Shown one piece after another: positions 16,859 to 25,555 of a stretch of 64,000 nucleotides of DNA. Position numbers and translations under genes: made by a program. Each line of letters starts with the position of its first letter. Within the stretch, counting starts at the first letter, position 1. The DNA lies in contig NZ_CAMIHB010000010.1 in NCBI RefSeq assembly GCF_946221635.1, positions 1 to 64,000 of the forward strand, in the 5' to 3' direction. Below the pieces are notes generated by a model. The model ran no database searches and had not been told where the DNA came from. It worked only from the letters and a program-made list of their open reading frames with translations. The DNA comes from an uncultured Rhodoferax sp. Lineage in GTDB: Bacteria > Pseudomonadota > Gammaproteobacteria > Burkholderiales > Burkholderiaceae_C.

Positions 16859-17749
16859 AAAAACCTGGAGCAGGCGCTGCACCGCCGCCACCCCCAGCAA
16901 CACCAGGCCACCGGCCACGATGCCCACCCCGGCATCGGCCAGGAAGGACAGGGGCAGGCCTTCGAGCGCATGGTGCAAAAACGGCAGGCCGTGCACCAGA
17001 ATGCCACCGCCCACCAGGAACATGGCCGCCGTCCCGGCGACCGACAGCGCCCGCATCAGCCAGGGCGCAGCCACCAGCAGGCCGCGGCCCAGCGCGCGCA
17101 ACAGGTCGGCCACACGGCCCTGGCCTGATTGTCGGCTGAGGTACAAGCCCGCATCGTCGATTTTCACGATGCCAGCCACCGCACCGTACACGCCCAAGGT
17201 CATGATGAAGGCCACCCCTGCCAGCACCGTGAGCTGCGTGCTCCAGGGCTGGTTTTGCACCGTGCCCAGGGTGATGGCGATGATCTCGGCCGACAGAATG
17301 AAATCCGTACGGATCGCGCCCTTGACCTTGTCTTTCTCCAGCGCCATCAGGTCCACGGCGGGGTCGGCCAAGGCCTGCATCAGTGCGTCCTCATGGGCCT
17401 GGTCGTCTTCGGCGCGGTGCAGGAATTTGTGGGCCAGCTTCTCGAAGCCTTCAAAACAGAGAAAGGCACCGCCCACCATGAGCAGCGGCGTCACCAGCCA
17501 GGGCGCCACGATGCTGATGGCCAGTGCCGCCGGCACCAGGATGACCTTGTTGAGCAAGGAGCCCTTGCACACCGCCCATACCACCGGCAACTCGCGGTCC
17601 GCACGCACGCCGGCCACCTGCTGGGCGTTCAGCGCCAGGTCGTCGCCCAGCACGCCAGCCGTTTTCTTGGCCGCCACCTTGGTCAGGACGGCCACGTCGT
17701 CCAGGATGGTGGCGATGTCATCAATGAGGGCAAGAAGGCTGCTGGCCAT
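16853..17749 (-). CDS. DUF808 (YedI-like) membrane protein
   Basis: 298 aa inner-membrane protein with about six helices. The pattern ASSLLALIDDIATILDDVA, then KKTAGVLGDDLALNAQQV is typical of DUF808/YedI, whose function is unknown. The ATG at 17749 gives the usual MASSLLALIDD start; a GTG ten codons upstream is less likely. It ends inside the A/T-rich tail of repeat copy 6, 19 nt before the EamA start. Confidence 0.9.
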   Translation of the reverse strand: MASSLLALIDDIATILDDVAVLTKVAAKKTAGVLGDDLALNAQQVAGVRADRELPVVWAVCKGSLLNKVILVPAALAISIVAPWLVTPLLMVGGAFLCFEGFEKLAHKFLHRAEDDQAHEDALMQALADPAVDLMALEKDKVKGAIRTDFILSAEIIAITLGTVQNQPWSTQLTVLAGVAFIMTLGVYGAVAGIVKIDDAGLYLSRQSGQGRVADLLRALGRGLLVAAPWLMRALSVAGTAAMFLVGGGILVHGLPFLHHALEGLPLSFLADAGVGIVAGGLVLLGVAAVQRLLQVFK

Positions 17750-17866
17750 GGTGCACAGGATGGGAAGTGGATGGGGCACCCATTGTCACCCGTTTGGCGT
17801 ATGCCACATGGTCTGGCCTAGGTGCTAACCCGAGCAGGGTTGGCACCATGCTTGCTGGAGAATGGA

Positions 17867-18394
17867 ATGAACGCCGCTACCGTCGCCGCCATGGATACCC
17901 CTCCCCCTAGCAGCCCTACCGTGCTGGACATTGAAGCATCCGGCCTGGGCCGCAGCAGCTATCCCATCGAGGTGGGCTACGTACTTCCCGACGGCCATGC
18001 GTATTGCACCCTGGTACAGCCCGAAGAAGACTGGACCCACTGGGATGAGAGCGCCGCGGCCCTGCACCGCATCACGCGCGACCTGCTGCAGGCCCGCGGC
18101 CTGCCGGTGCGTGAGGTGGCACAGCGCCTGAACGAGCAGTTGGGTGGCCAGACCGTCTACACCGACGGCTGGGCCAATGACTACACCTGGCTGTCGGCCC
18201 TGTTCGAGGCCGCCGAGATGACCCCGCGCTTTAAGCTGGAAAACCTGCGCAGCCTGCTGAGTGACGCCGAGGCCGAGCAGTGGCACCAGGTCAAGGCCCA
18301 GGTCGCCAGCGAGCGCGGCACCCAGCGCCACCGGGCCAGCGCCGACGCCCGCCTGCTGCAACTTACGCTGCAACGCCTGCGCGGGCCGCACTGA
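17867..18394 (+). CDS. DEDDh-type 3'-5' exonuclease-like protein
   Basis: 175 aa, related to the exonuclease domain of DNA polymerase III epsilon. Metal ligands seen are D and E in VLDIEASG (about residues 23-28), D in the middle motif (YTDGWANDYTW) and the HRASADA block near the end (H and D). ATG at 17867 follows GGAGAATGGA. It stands alone, so it could act in DNA repair, RNA turnover or tRNA processing. The target is unknown. Confidence 0.8.
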   Translation: MNAATVAAMDTPPPSSPTVLDIEASGLGRSSYPIEVGYVLPDGHAYCTLVQPEEDWTHWDESAAALHRITRDLLQARGLPVREVAQRLNEQLGGQTVYTDGWANDYTWLSALFEAAEMTPRFKLENLRSLLSDAEAEQWHQVKAQVASERGTQRHRASADARLLQLTLQRLRGPH

Positions 18395-18495
18395 AGAGGC
18401 CCGCGCAGGCGTTCTAGGCACGCCGCTCCAGCGCCAGTGGCCACAAGCGCAGTAACATGCGCCGACATACCAACCACAACGAGGAGACAGACACC

Positions 18496-18966
18496 ATGGC
18501 CGTTACTGTAGAGATTAACCTGGGTTACGAATTCGACGTGAAGGCCAAGGCCAGCGAAGTGTTCGAAGTCCTGTCGGACGTACCCACCTCGGCCAGCCAC
18601 TTCCCCAAGGTCGACAAGCTCACCGACCTGGGCGGCGGCGCCTACCGCTGGGAGATGGAAAAGATCGGCATCGCCTCCATCAGCCTGCAGACCATCTACG
18701 CCTCCAAGTACACCAGCAACAAGGCCAAGGGCACCGTGACCTGGACGCCGGTCAAGGGCGAAGGCAATGCCCTGGTCTCCGGCGGCTGGAAGATCACCGA
18801 CAACAAGAAGTCCACCCACATCGAACTCGAAATCCAGGGCGAACTCACCCTGCCCCTGCCAGGCCTCATGAAGATGGTGGCCGCCCCCGTAGCCGAGGCC
18901 GAATTCGAGAAGATGGTGGAGCAGTACATCGAGAACCTCACCAAGCGCTTTGGTGGAGAGGCGTAA
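18496..18966 (+). CDS. SRPBCC-family (START-like) lipid- or ligand-binding protein
   Basis: 156 aa. The pattern (FDVKAKASEVFEVLSDVPTSASHFPKVDKLTDL) and the closing amphipathic helix fit the SRPBCC/polyketide-cyclase fold, which binds hydrophobic ligands in a deep pocket. GAGGAG lies nine bases before the ATG. Ligand unknown. Followed by only 39 nt to the convergent binding-protein gene. Confidence 0.82.
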   Translation: MAVTVEINLGYEFDVKAKASEVFEVLSDVPTSASHFPKVDKLTDLGGGAYRWEMEKIGIASISLQTIYASKYTSNKAKGTVTWTPVKGEGNALVSGGWKITDNKKSTHIELEIQGELTLPLPGLMKMVAAPVAEAEFEKMVEQYIENLTKRFGGEA

Positions 18967-19005
18967 GGCCTTTTCTGGGGATCACGGCATTGCGCAGTGT
19001 TGCGC

Positions 19006-19779
19006 TCAGTCGTTGTACTTTCGCTGGATCGCCGCAAACACGCCTGAGGCCTTCAAACCGTCGAGCGTCTTTTGCCACAGTGCGATGTCGTGGTCCGGAA
19101 TGTCCTTGCTGCAGGCGATGTACAGCGGTGCGCCCACCAGCCTGACCGGCGTTTGCACCAGGGCATTGGCGGGTGCGTTGAACTTGCGCAGAATATGCCG
19201 CACACCCAGCGGCGTGTCACTGATGGCGAGGTCGCAGCGGTCCAGCAAGAGCTTTCTGTAGACGGATTCGCCATCAGTCGACGTGGCATCCAGGTTGGCA
19301 AAGCCGGCAGCCTTCAGGGCATTGAACACCAGGCCGGCGTGCCGGCAGCCGATCAGCCTGACCTTTTTGGCATCGTCCAGAGTCGCAATCTCCACCGGGT
19401 TGCCGTTCTTCTTGTAGAAATAGATCGCGCCATCCCCCAGGGGGCCGATCCATTTGTACTTCTCCTCACGCTCAGGCGTGCGCAGCATGGTGATCATCAT
19501 GGTGCCGGGCACGCTGCCCAGCATCAGCGTGGTCCGCATGCTGGGGTACAGCTCCATGGAGACCTTCAGATTCAGCCGTTCGAGGATGGCCTGCACCACC
19601 TCCACGGAAAAGCCCTTGAGCACGCCGTCATCCAGGTAGTTGTAGGGCGGCCACTCCTCGGTTACGACACTGAGTTTTTTCTCGTCAGCCCACGGCGCGT
19701 CCGGGGAGGCAGCTCCCAAAAGAACGCCCAGGCCCAGCAAAAGGGCGCGGCGCTCGGGGCTGATCTGCGCGTGGGACAT
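19006..19779 (-). CDS. Periplasmic solute-binding protein (family 3-like)
   Basis: 257 aa with a signal segment (about residues 10-31, ending ASPDAPWA), then the amino-acid-binding-protein fold (VVTEEWPPYNYLDDGVLKGFSVEVV). No permease or ATPase is adjacent. Orphan members of this type occur in Burkholderiales and may sense or scavenge rather than feed an ABC importer. It lies 28 nt downstream of the alcohol dehydrogenase gene on the same strand. Confidence 0.82.
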   Translation of the reverse strand: MSHAQISPERRALLLGLGVLLGAASPDAPWADEKKLSVVTEEWPPYNYLDDGVLKGFSVEVVQAILERLNLKVSMELYPSMRTTLMLGSVPGTMMITMLRTPEREEKYKWIGPLGDGAIYFYKKNGNPVEIATLDDAKKVRLIGCRHAGLVFNALKAAGFANLDATSTDGESVYRKLLLDRCDLAISDTPLGVRHILRKFNAPANALVQTPVRLVGAPLYIACSKDIPDHDIALWQKTLDGLKASGVFAAIQRKYND

Positions 19780-19807
19780 GGGGGTGATTCTGAGTGGACC
19801 GGCCGTG

Positions 19808-20824
19808 TCACGCGAAGTCGGCGTCCAGCACCACGCGGTAGCGTGCCTTGCCGCTGCGCAAATGGTCCAGCGCGTCGTTCACCTTGGACATGGGGAAATG
19901 CTCCACCTGCGGCGCAATACCGTGGCGGGCACAGAAGTTCAGCATCTTGGCCAGCGTGGCCGGCGATGGCGTGGGCGAGGCGGAGAGGCTGCGCTGCCAG
20001 GACAGCAGGCCGCCGGTGCGCAGCTTCATGGCCTCGGTCACCACGCCCACCAGGTGCATGCGGCCCTTGGGCGCCAGTGTGCCCAAAAGCGCGTCCCACT
20101 CCAGCGCAGCCCCCACGGTGACGAGCAGGAAATCGAGCTGGCCGGCGTGGGCCTTGAGTTCCTTCACGTCCACGCTGGAGACGGTACGGTGCGCGCCGAG
20201 GGCCAGGGCTTCTTCGCGCTTGGACGGGCTGGAGGTGAACGCCGTCACCTCGCAGCCCCAGGCCTTGGCGAACTTGACGGCCAGGTGGCCCAGGCCCCCG
20301 ATGCCGACCACACCCACCCGGTCGGTGGGCTGGATGCCATGGAGGACGAACGGCAGAAAGGCCGTGCCGCCACCGCACAGGAGCGGGCCGGCGCTGGCCG
20401 GGTCCAGCCCGGCGGGAATGGGCAGGGCCCAGCTCCAGTGCGCGCGCACCTTGTCGGCAAAACCGCCGTGGCGGCCGATGATGGTGGGTTGGCGCGTGGC
20501 ACAGAGGTTTTGCTCGCCACCCACGCAATGGGCGCAGTGCAGGCAGCTCTTGCTGTGCCAGCCCAGGCCCACGCGCTGGCCCACGCTGCGGCCCTTGGCG
20601 TTGGGGCCCACGGCCACGATGGTGCCCACCACCTCGTGACCCGGCACCACCGGGTAGCTGGTGGGAAACCATTCGCTCTCCACCATGGCCAGGTCCGAAT
20701 GGCAGACGCCGCAGTACTCCACGGCGATCTCCACGTCTTCGGCGTCCATGGGGCCGGGGTCGAAGTCCAGGCGTTCCAGCGGGTCCGTCTTGCTATGGGC
20801 GGCCCAGCCGCGGAAATGGGTCAT
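19808..20824 (-). CDS. Zinc-dependent NAD(P) alcohol dehydrogenase (CAD/YahK type)
   Basis: 338 aa medium-chain dehydrogenase. Catalytic zinc ligands are in CGVCHSD (about 39-45) and PGHEVVG (about 61-67); structural zinc cysteines are in SKSCLHCAHCVGGEQNLC. The Rossmann motif is GIGGLGHLAVKFAKAWG. This is the cinnamyl-alcohol/YahK-type aldehyde reductase group. The ATG at 20824 has AGGAG upstream. It is divergent from a KAS III gene, with a palindrome between them. Confidence 0.92.
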   Translation of the reverse strand: MTHFRGWAAHSKTDPLERLDFDPGPMDAEDVEIAVEYCGVCHSDLAMVESEWFPTSYPVVPGHEVVGTIVAVGPNAKGRSVGQRVGLGWHSKSCLHCAHCVGGEQNLCATRQPTIIGRHGGFADKVRAHWSWALPIPAGLDPASAGPLLCGGGTAFLPFVLHGIQPTDRVGVVGIGGLGHLAVKFAKAWGCEVTAFTSSPSKREEALALGAHRTVSSVDVKELKAHAGQLDFLLVTVGAALEWDALLGTLAPKGRMHLVGVVTEAMKLRTGGLLSWQRSLSASPTPSPATLAKMLNFCARHGIAPQVEHFPMSKVNDALDHLRSGKARYRVVLDADFA

Positions 20825-20920
20825 GTGTGCACTCCTGATTGCGGGCAAAGAGGCGCACAGCGTAGCGCGAAGACCCAGGCTTGCACAGGGTGGCTGTAAC
20901 CGCCGGGACTGTCACGACTT

Positions 20921-20937
20921 GGGCGGATAATCCGCCC
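20921..20937. promoter_or_regulatory. Palindromic candidate operator between adh and KAS III genes
   Basis: GGGCGGATAATCCGCCC is a perfect palindrome (8 bp arms, one central base) 43 nt upstream of the KAS III ATG and about 97 nt from the alcohol dehydrogenase start. The centre GATAAT also resembles a -10 box, so a regulator bound here would block rightward initiation. No known motif recognised. Confidence 0.35.
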
Positions 20938-20980
20938 GGCGCCGGCAGCTGCCGCGCCCCAACCCAACCAGAATTTCACC

Positions 20981-22114
20981 ATGCACCGTGTCGCCATCAG
21001 CAGTACAGGCCTGTTCACCCCGCCCGAGGTCATCACCAACGCCGAGCTGGTAGCCAGCTACAACGCCTACGCCGCGCTGCAGAACGCACAACACGCCGAG
21101 GCGATCGCGGCTGGCACACACACCGCGCTGACCGATTCCAGTGTGGAGTTCATCGAGAAGGCCTCGGGCATCCAGCGCCGCTACGTGATGGAGAAAAGCG
21201 GCGTGCTGGACCCCACGCGCATGCGCCCGCACTTCACGCCGCGGCCCGACACCGAGATTTCGTTGATGGCCGAGATCGCCGTGAAGGCATGCCAGGACGC
21301 GCTGACGGCTGCCGGCAAGACGGCCGCCGATGTGGACGGCGTGATCTGCGCCGCCGCCAACATGCAGCGCCCCTACCCCGCCATGGCGGTGGAGATCCAG
21401 ACCGCGCTGGGTGTGCAGGGCTATGGCTTTGACATGAATGTGGCCTGTTCCTCGGCCACCTTTGCGCTGGAGCAGGCGGTGAACGCGGTGCGCTGCGGCA
21501 GTGCACGCGCCGTGCTGGTGGTCAACCCCGAAATCACCTCGGGCCACCAGGCCTGGATAGACCGCGACTGCCACTTCATCTTTGGCGATGTGTGCACCGC
21601 CATCCTGGTGGAGCGGCTGGACCTGGCGCCGGCCGGTGCCTTTGAAGTGCTGGGCACCAAGCTGCTGAGCACCTTCAGCAACAACATCCGCAACAACCAC
21701 GGCTTCATGTGGCGCGCCGAAGACCGCAACCCGGAAGACCGGGACCAGCTCTTCCGCCAGGAAGGCCGCAAGGTGTTCAAGGAGGTTTGCCCCATGGCTG
21801 CCGAGCACATGGAACAGCATCTGCAAAGCCTGGGACTGACGCCGCAGCAGGTGCGCCGCTTCTGGTTGCACCAAGCCAACCTGGGCATGAACCAGCTCAT
21901 CGCCAAGAAACTGCTGGGCCGCGAAGCCACGACCGATGACGCGCCGGTGATCCTGGATGAGTTTGCCAATACCGCGTCCGCCGGCTCCATCATCGCCTTC
22001 CACCGCCACCACGCCAACATTGCGGCGGGTGAGGTGGGCATGATCTGCTCGTTCGGTGCGGGTTATTCGATTGGCAGCGTGGTGGTCAAACGCCTCAGTT
22101 CAGCGGACGCTTGA
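20981..22114 (+). CDS. Beta-ketoacyl-ACP synthase III (FabH-like)
   Basis: Condenses an acyl-CoA with malonyl-ACP. The 377 aa protein keeps the Cys-His-Asn triad: C156 (VACSSA), H297 (WLHQANLGMN) and N330 (ANTASAGS). It is longer than housekeeping FabH (about 317) and resembles the extended KAS III group that in Pseudomonas uses medium-chain acyl-CoAs; this assignment is from memory. It stands outside a fab cluster, which fits a salvage or shunt role. Its end overlaps the convergent acetyltransferase gene by 20 nt. Confidence 0.88.
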   Translation: MHRVAISSTGLFTPPEVITNAELVASYNAYAALQNAQHAEAIAAGTHTALTDSSVEFIEKASGIQRRYVMEKSGVLDPTRMRPHFTPRPDTEISLMAEIAVKACQDALTAAGKTAADVDGVICAAANMQRPYPAMAVEIQTALGVQGYGFDMNVACSSATFALEQAVNAVRCGSARAVLVVNPEITSGHQAWIDRDCHFIFGDVCTAILVERLDLAPAGAFEVLGTKLLSTFSNNIRNNHGFMWRAEDRNPEDRDQLFRQEGRKVFKEVCPMAAEHMEQHLQSLGLTPQQVRRFWLHQANLGMNQLIAKKLLGREATTDDAPVILDEFANTASAGSIIAFHRHHANIAAGEVGMICSFGAGYSIGSVVVKRLSSADA

Positions 22115-22622
22115 GGCGGATTTCTTCGATCTTGACCATTCCGATGGGCACCGTCTTGGCGGTGGTCATCTCGCGCTTGAAACCAGCGAGTTCGTGGAAG
22201 CGCATGGCGCGCTCGTTGGCGATGGGCAGCCACACGCTCACGTGGGTGCAGCCCTCGTCCTGCAGTCCTTCGCGGGCGGCATCCCACAAGGCCAGGCCCA
22301 CGCCCTTGTCCCAGTAGTTGGGGTTCACGTAAATGGCCCAGATCTCACCCATGGTCGGGGGCGTGCCCTTGTCACGGGAACGGTCGAAGCCCACAAAGCC
22401 CACGATCTTGTCGTCGTCCAGGGCCACTTGCACCTGGGGTTCGGCGTACTCGATGGCTTCGCGCCAGTAGGCCTGGCGCTTGTCCAGAGGGGTGGTGGGG
22501 ATGGGGGTATCGGCCAACATGCTCTTGAAGGCTTCGCGCACGGTGGAATTATGGAGCTCGGCGATGGCCTTGGCATCGCGCAGGGTAGCGGGGCGAACCT
22601 TATAGGTGGTCGTATCGGACAT
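22095..22622 (-). CDS. GNAT-family N-acetyltransferase
   Basis: 175 aa with the GNAT fold; the acetyl-CoA loop is present as NPNYWDKGVGLALWDAA (about residues 106-122), where the usual R/Q-x-x-G-x-G/A reads Y-W-D-K-G-V-G. The substrate is unknown; the closest general type is the RimI/phosphinothricin-like group. Start ATG at 22622 gives MSDTTTYKVRPAT. The 3' end overlaps the KAS III gene. Confidence 0.85.
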   Translation of the reverse strand: MSDTTTYKVRPATLRDAKAIAELHNSTVREAFKSMLADTPIPTTPLDKRQAYWREAIEYAEPQVQVALDDDKIVGFVGFDRSRDKGTPPTMGEIWAIYVNPNYWDKGVGLALWDAAREGLQDEGCTHVSVWLPIANERAMRFHELAGFKREMTTAKTVPIGMVKIEEIRLKRPLN

Positions 22623-22701
22623 GTCTAACGCAAACTCACGCAAAATTGAAAAAAAGAGCGTGATTGTCGCAGCATTCGTAGAAACCCTCCCTGCCCCCTC
22701 C

Positions 22702-23019
22702 ATGGACACCCCCCTAAGCACCCCGACAAGCCGGCCCCAGGTCCGGCTGGAGCCCGATGGCTGGGCCTTTGTCTGTGCCCCGGGACAGAGCGTGCTGGAG
22801 GCCGGACTTGCAGCCGGAGTGGAGATGGAAAGCTCCTGCCGCAATGGCACCTGCAGAACCTGCCTGTGCCGGTTGGTACAAGGCGAAGTGGCCTACCGCA
22901 TTGACTGGCCTGGCGTGAGCGCCGAGGAAAGGGCCGAGGGCTGGTTCCTGCCCTGCGTGGCGGAGGCACGCAGCGACCTCGTGGTGGACCAACCCATGGC
23001 CTGGCCCGCAAAGCCATGA
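22702..23019 (+). CDS. Small [2Fe-2S] ferredoxin
   Basis: 105 aa plant-type ferredoxin with cluster ligands in CRNGTCRTC (C-x4-C-x2-C) and a fourth cysteine in FLPCVAEA. It probably passes electrons to an oxygenase or reductase encoded elsewhere. The ATG at 22702 has no clear Shine-Dalgarno; an upstream start would collide with the divergent acetyltransferase start. It precedes an acyl-CoA synthetase by 107 nt. Confidence 0.85.
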   Translation: MDTPLSTPTSRPQVRLEPDGWAFVCAPGQSVLEAGLAAGVEMESSCRNGTCRTCLCRLVQGEVAYRIDWPGVSAEERAEGWFLPCVAEARSDLVVDQPMAWPAKP

Positions 23020-23126
23020 CACTCCCGTGAAAACACCGGGGTCGGGATTCCACGTCACCTAGGGTGAACACCATTGCCCGGCTGGCAGGGGACTTCAAGA
23101 ATGGCCGCTTCACCCCGGGAGCCTCC

Positions 23127-24827
23127 ATGACCAGCATCACCGTTTCGCCCAGCGATTTGCCCTTGCAATGCCTGTACCGCTGGGAGAAGGAACGCGCAGA
23201 TCAGGTCTACCTGACCCAGCCCATGGGCAGCGGTGTGGTGCAGGACATCACCTGGGCCCAGGCCGCACAGCAGGTGCGCAGCATGGCCGCCTGGCTGCAA
23301 GCCCGGGGCTGGCCCCAGGGCAGCCGTATCGCCATCATCGGCAAGAACAGTGCGCACTGGATCCTGGCAGACCTGGCCATCGTGATGGCGGGCCATGTGT
23401 CCGTGCCCATCTACCCCACCTTCAACGGCGAGGCGCTGGCCTACATCCTCGCGCACAGCGAGGCCAAGGCCCTGTTCATCGGCAAGATGGACGACACGGC
23501 CAATATCCAGCACGGCGTACCCGCGGGCCTGCCCCTGATTACGCTGCCGCTGGCACCGGCGCTGCGCTCCCTGCCTGCGCAGCCGTGGGAAACCCTGGTG
23601 CAAGCCACCGCGCCCTTGGCCGGGCAGATGGTGGCCGAGGGCGACCAGGTCAGCACCATCATCTACACCTCGGGCACCACGGGCCAACCCAAGGGCGTGG
23701 TGCACAGCTTCAACACCATGGCCTGGGGCGTCTCCAGCGCTACGCATCGCGTTCGCATGGACGCGAACGACCGCTACATCTCCTACCTGCCGCTGGCCCA
23801 TGTGGCCGAGCGCATGCTGGTGGAACAGGCCTCGCTGCGCTATGGCGGACGCGTCTTCTTTGCCGAGTCGCTGGACACCTTTGTACAGGACCTGCAGCGG
23901 GCGCGGCCCACTATCTTCTTTTCGGTACCCCGGCTGTGGGTCAAATTCCAGCAAGGCGTGTTCAGCAAGGTCCCTGCACAGAAGCTGCAGCGCCTGCTCA
24001 AGATTCCGCTGCTGGGTTTTCTGGTCCGCCGCAAGATCCTCAAGGGCCTGGGCCTGGACCGGTGTCGCATTGCCGCTGGGGGCGCCGCGCCCATGCCGGC
24101 CGATGTATTGCAGTGGTACCGCAGCCTGGGCCTGGACCTGATCGAGGTCTACGGCATGACGGAAAACAGCGGCATTTCCCATTCCACCCTGCCGGGCTCC
24201 CGCCAAGTGGGATCGGTGGGACTGCCCTATGCAGACGTGGAAAGCCGCATCGACCCCGAGACGGGCGAAGTCCAGATGCGCTGCCCCGCCCTCATGAAGG
24301 GCTACTACCGGGAAGAGGCGCAGACCGCAGCGGCCTTCACAGCCGATGGCTGGCTGCGCACCGGCGACAAGGGACAGATCGACCCGCAAGGTTTTTTGAG
24401 CATCACCGGGCGCGTGAAAGACCTGTTCAAGACCAGCAAAGGCAAGTACGTGGCCCCCGCGCCCATCGAAGACCGGTTGGTGCTGCACCCCGACATCGAG
24501 GCCTGCGCCGTCACCGGCGCCAACCTCTCCCAACCCCTGGCCCTGGTCATGCTTTCGCAGGATGCCGTGGCCCGCAGCCAGGACGCGGCGGGGCGCCAGG
24601 CCTTGACCGCATCGCTGCACCAGCACCTGCACGCCGTGAATGCCGCGCTGGAGCCCCATGAGAAGCTGGACTGCCTGGCCGCAGTGACCACGGCCTGGAC
24701 GCCGGAGAACGGCTTCGTCACGCCCACGCTCAAGGTCAAGCGCAACAAGGTGGACGAGACCTACGCCCCGCACTTTGCCAGCTGGCTGGCCCGTGGGGAG
24801 CCCGTGGTCTGGGCCGACAGCCCCTGA
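23127..24827 (+). CDS. AMP-binding long-chain acyl-CoA synthetase
   Basis: Activates fatty acids to acyl-CoA via acyl-AMP. 566 aa, with ATP/AMP loop TIIYTSGTTGQPKG (about residues 176-189), the YGMTEN motif and TGDKGQID. It belongs to the FAA1/FadD15-like group (large bacterial/eukaryotic long-chain type). ATG at 23127 is chosen because CGGGAG lies just upstream; an ATG 21 codons earlier is possible. It may cooperate with the nearby KAS III in fatty acid salvage, which is inference only. Confidence 0.9.
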   Translation: MTSITVSPSDLPLQCLYRWEKERADQVYLTQPMGSGVVQDITWAQAAQQVRSMAAWLQARGWPQGSRIAIIGKNSAHWILADLAIVMAGHVSVPIYPTFNGEALAYILAHSEAKALFIGKMDDTANIQHGVPAGLPLITLPLAPALRSLPAQPWETLVQATAPLAGQMVAEGDQVSTIIYTSGTTGQPKGVVHSFNTMAWGVSSATHRVRMDANDRYISYLPLAHVAERMLVEQASLRYGGRVFFAESLDTFVQDLQRARPTIFFSVPRLWVKFQQGVFSKVPAQKLQRLLKIPLLGFLVRRKILKGLGLDRCRIAAGGAAPMPADVLQWYRSLGLDLIEVYGMTENSGISHSTLPGSRQVGSVGLPYADVESRIDPETGEVQMRCPALMKGYYREEAQTAAAFTADGWLRTGDKGQIDPQGFLSITGRVKDLFKTSKGKYVAPAPIEDRLVLHPDIEACAVTGANLSQPLALVMLSQDAVARSQDAAGRQALTASLHQHLHAVNAALEPHEKLDCLAAVTTAWTPENGFVTPTLKVKRNKVDETYAPHFASWLARGEPVVWADSP

Positions 24828-24861
24828 GCCCCATGTCAGGGGGCTGCGGTAAGCTCGCCGC

Positions 24862-25554
24862 ATGCACTTCTGGAGATTCTTGGCTCCGCTCCTGCTGGCC
24901 CTACCAGCCTGGGGCCAAAGCCCTCACCCCATGGCCGAGCGCACGGCGGCCTGTACCGCCTGCCACGGCACCCAAGGCAAGGCGGGGCCGGACGGCTACT
25001 ACCCGCGCCTGGCTGGCAAACCGGCGGGCTACCTCTACAACCAGCTGCGCAACTTCCAGGAAGATCGGCGCCACTACGCCCTGATGCAAGGCCTGCTCGC
25101 GCCACTGGGCCCCGAGTACCTGCGCGACATGGCCGCCTACTTTTCCTCGTTGGACGTGCCCTACCCGGCCCCCGCCCCCAGCGATGCCGCCCCTGCCGTG
25201 CTGGCCCGGGGCAAGACCCTGGTGCTGCAAGGCGATCGGGCCCTGGGTGTGCCAGCCTGCGTGCAATGCCACGGCGCCACCCTGACGGGCGTGGTGCCCA
25301 ACACGCCCGGCCTGTTGGGTCTGCCACGGGACTACCTCAATGCCCAGTTGGGCGGCTGGCAGACCGGACAGCGCAAAGCCCATGCGCCCGACTGCATGGC
25401 CGATATTGCCCGCAGGCTGAGTCCGCAAGATGTGAACGCGGCCAGCCAATGGCTGGCATCGCAGCCTTTGCCCGCCAGCACCAAACCCGCCCAGGCACGC
25501 CCGGCTGCGGTGGCAGGTGCAATCACCCTGCCCCTTTGCGGAAGCGCTCCCTGA
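24862..25554 (+). CDS. Dihaem cytochrome c (c4-like)
   Basis: 230 aa periplasmic protein with signal peptide (cleavage after about residue 18) and two haem c sites, C31-x-x-C34-H35 (CTACH) and C133-x-x-C136-H137 (CVQCH). The size and two-domain plan fit cytochrome c4, an electron donor to terminal oxidases. The stop is one base before the next ATG, so it forms a unit with the following triheme cytochrome. Both together look like an electron-transfer module without its dehydrogenase. Confidence 0.88.
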   Translation: MHFWRFLAPLLLALPAWGQSPHPMAERTAACTACHGTQGKAGPDGYYPRLAGKPAGYLYNQLRNFQEDRRHYALMQGLLAPLGPEYLRDMAAYFSSLDVPYPAPAPSDAAPAVLARGKTLVLQGDRALGVPACVQCHGATLTGVVPNTPGLLGLPRDYLNAQLGGWQTGQRKAHAPDCMADIARRLSPQDVNAASQWLASQPLPASTKPAQARPAAVAGAITLPLCGSAP

Positions 25555-25555
25555 T

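Noticed and set aside
17950..17975. GCAGCAGCTATCCC in the exonuclease gene resembling the repeat core
   Set aside because: Only a short match, no further blocks, and the codons look normal for this genome.
23055..24863. 602-codon antisense frame opposite the acyl-CoA synthetase
   Set aside because: Same artefact; no motif or ribosome site, and the sense gene is clear.
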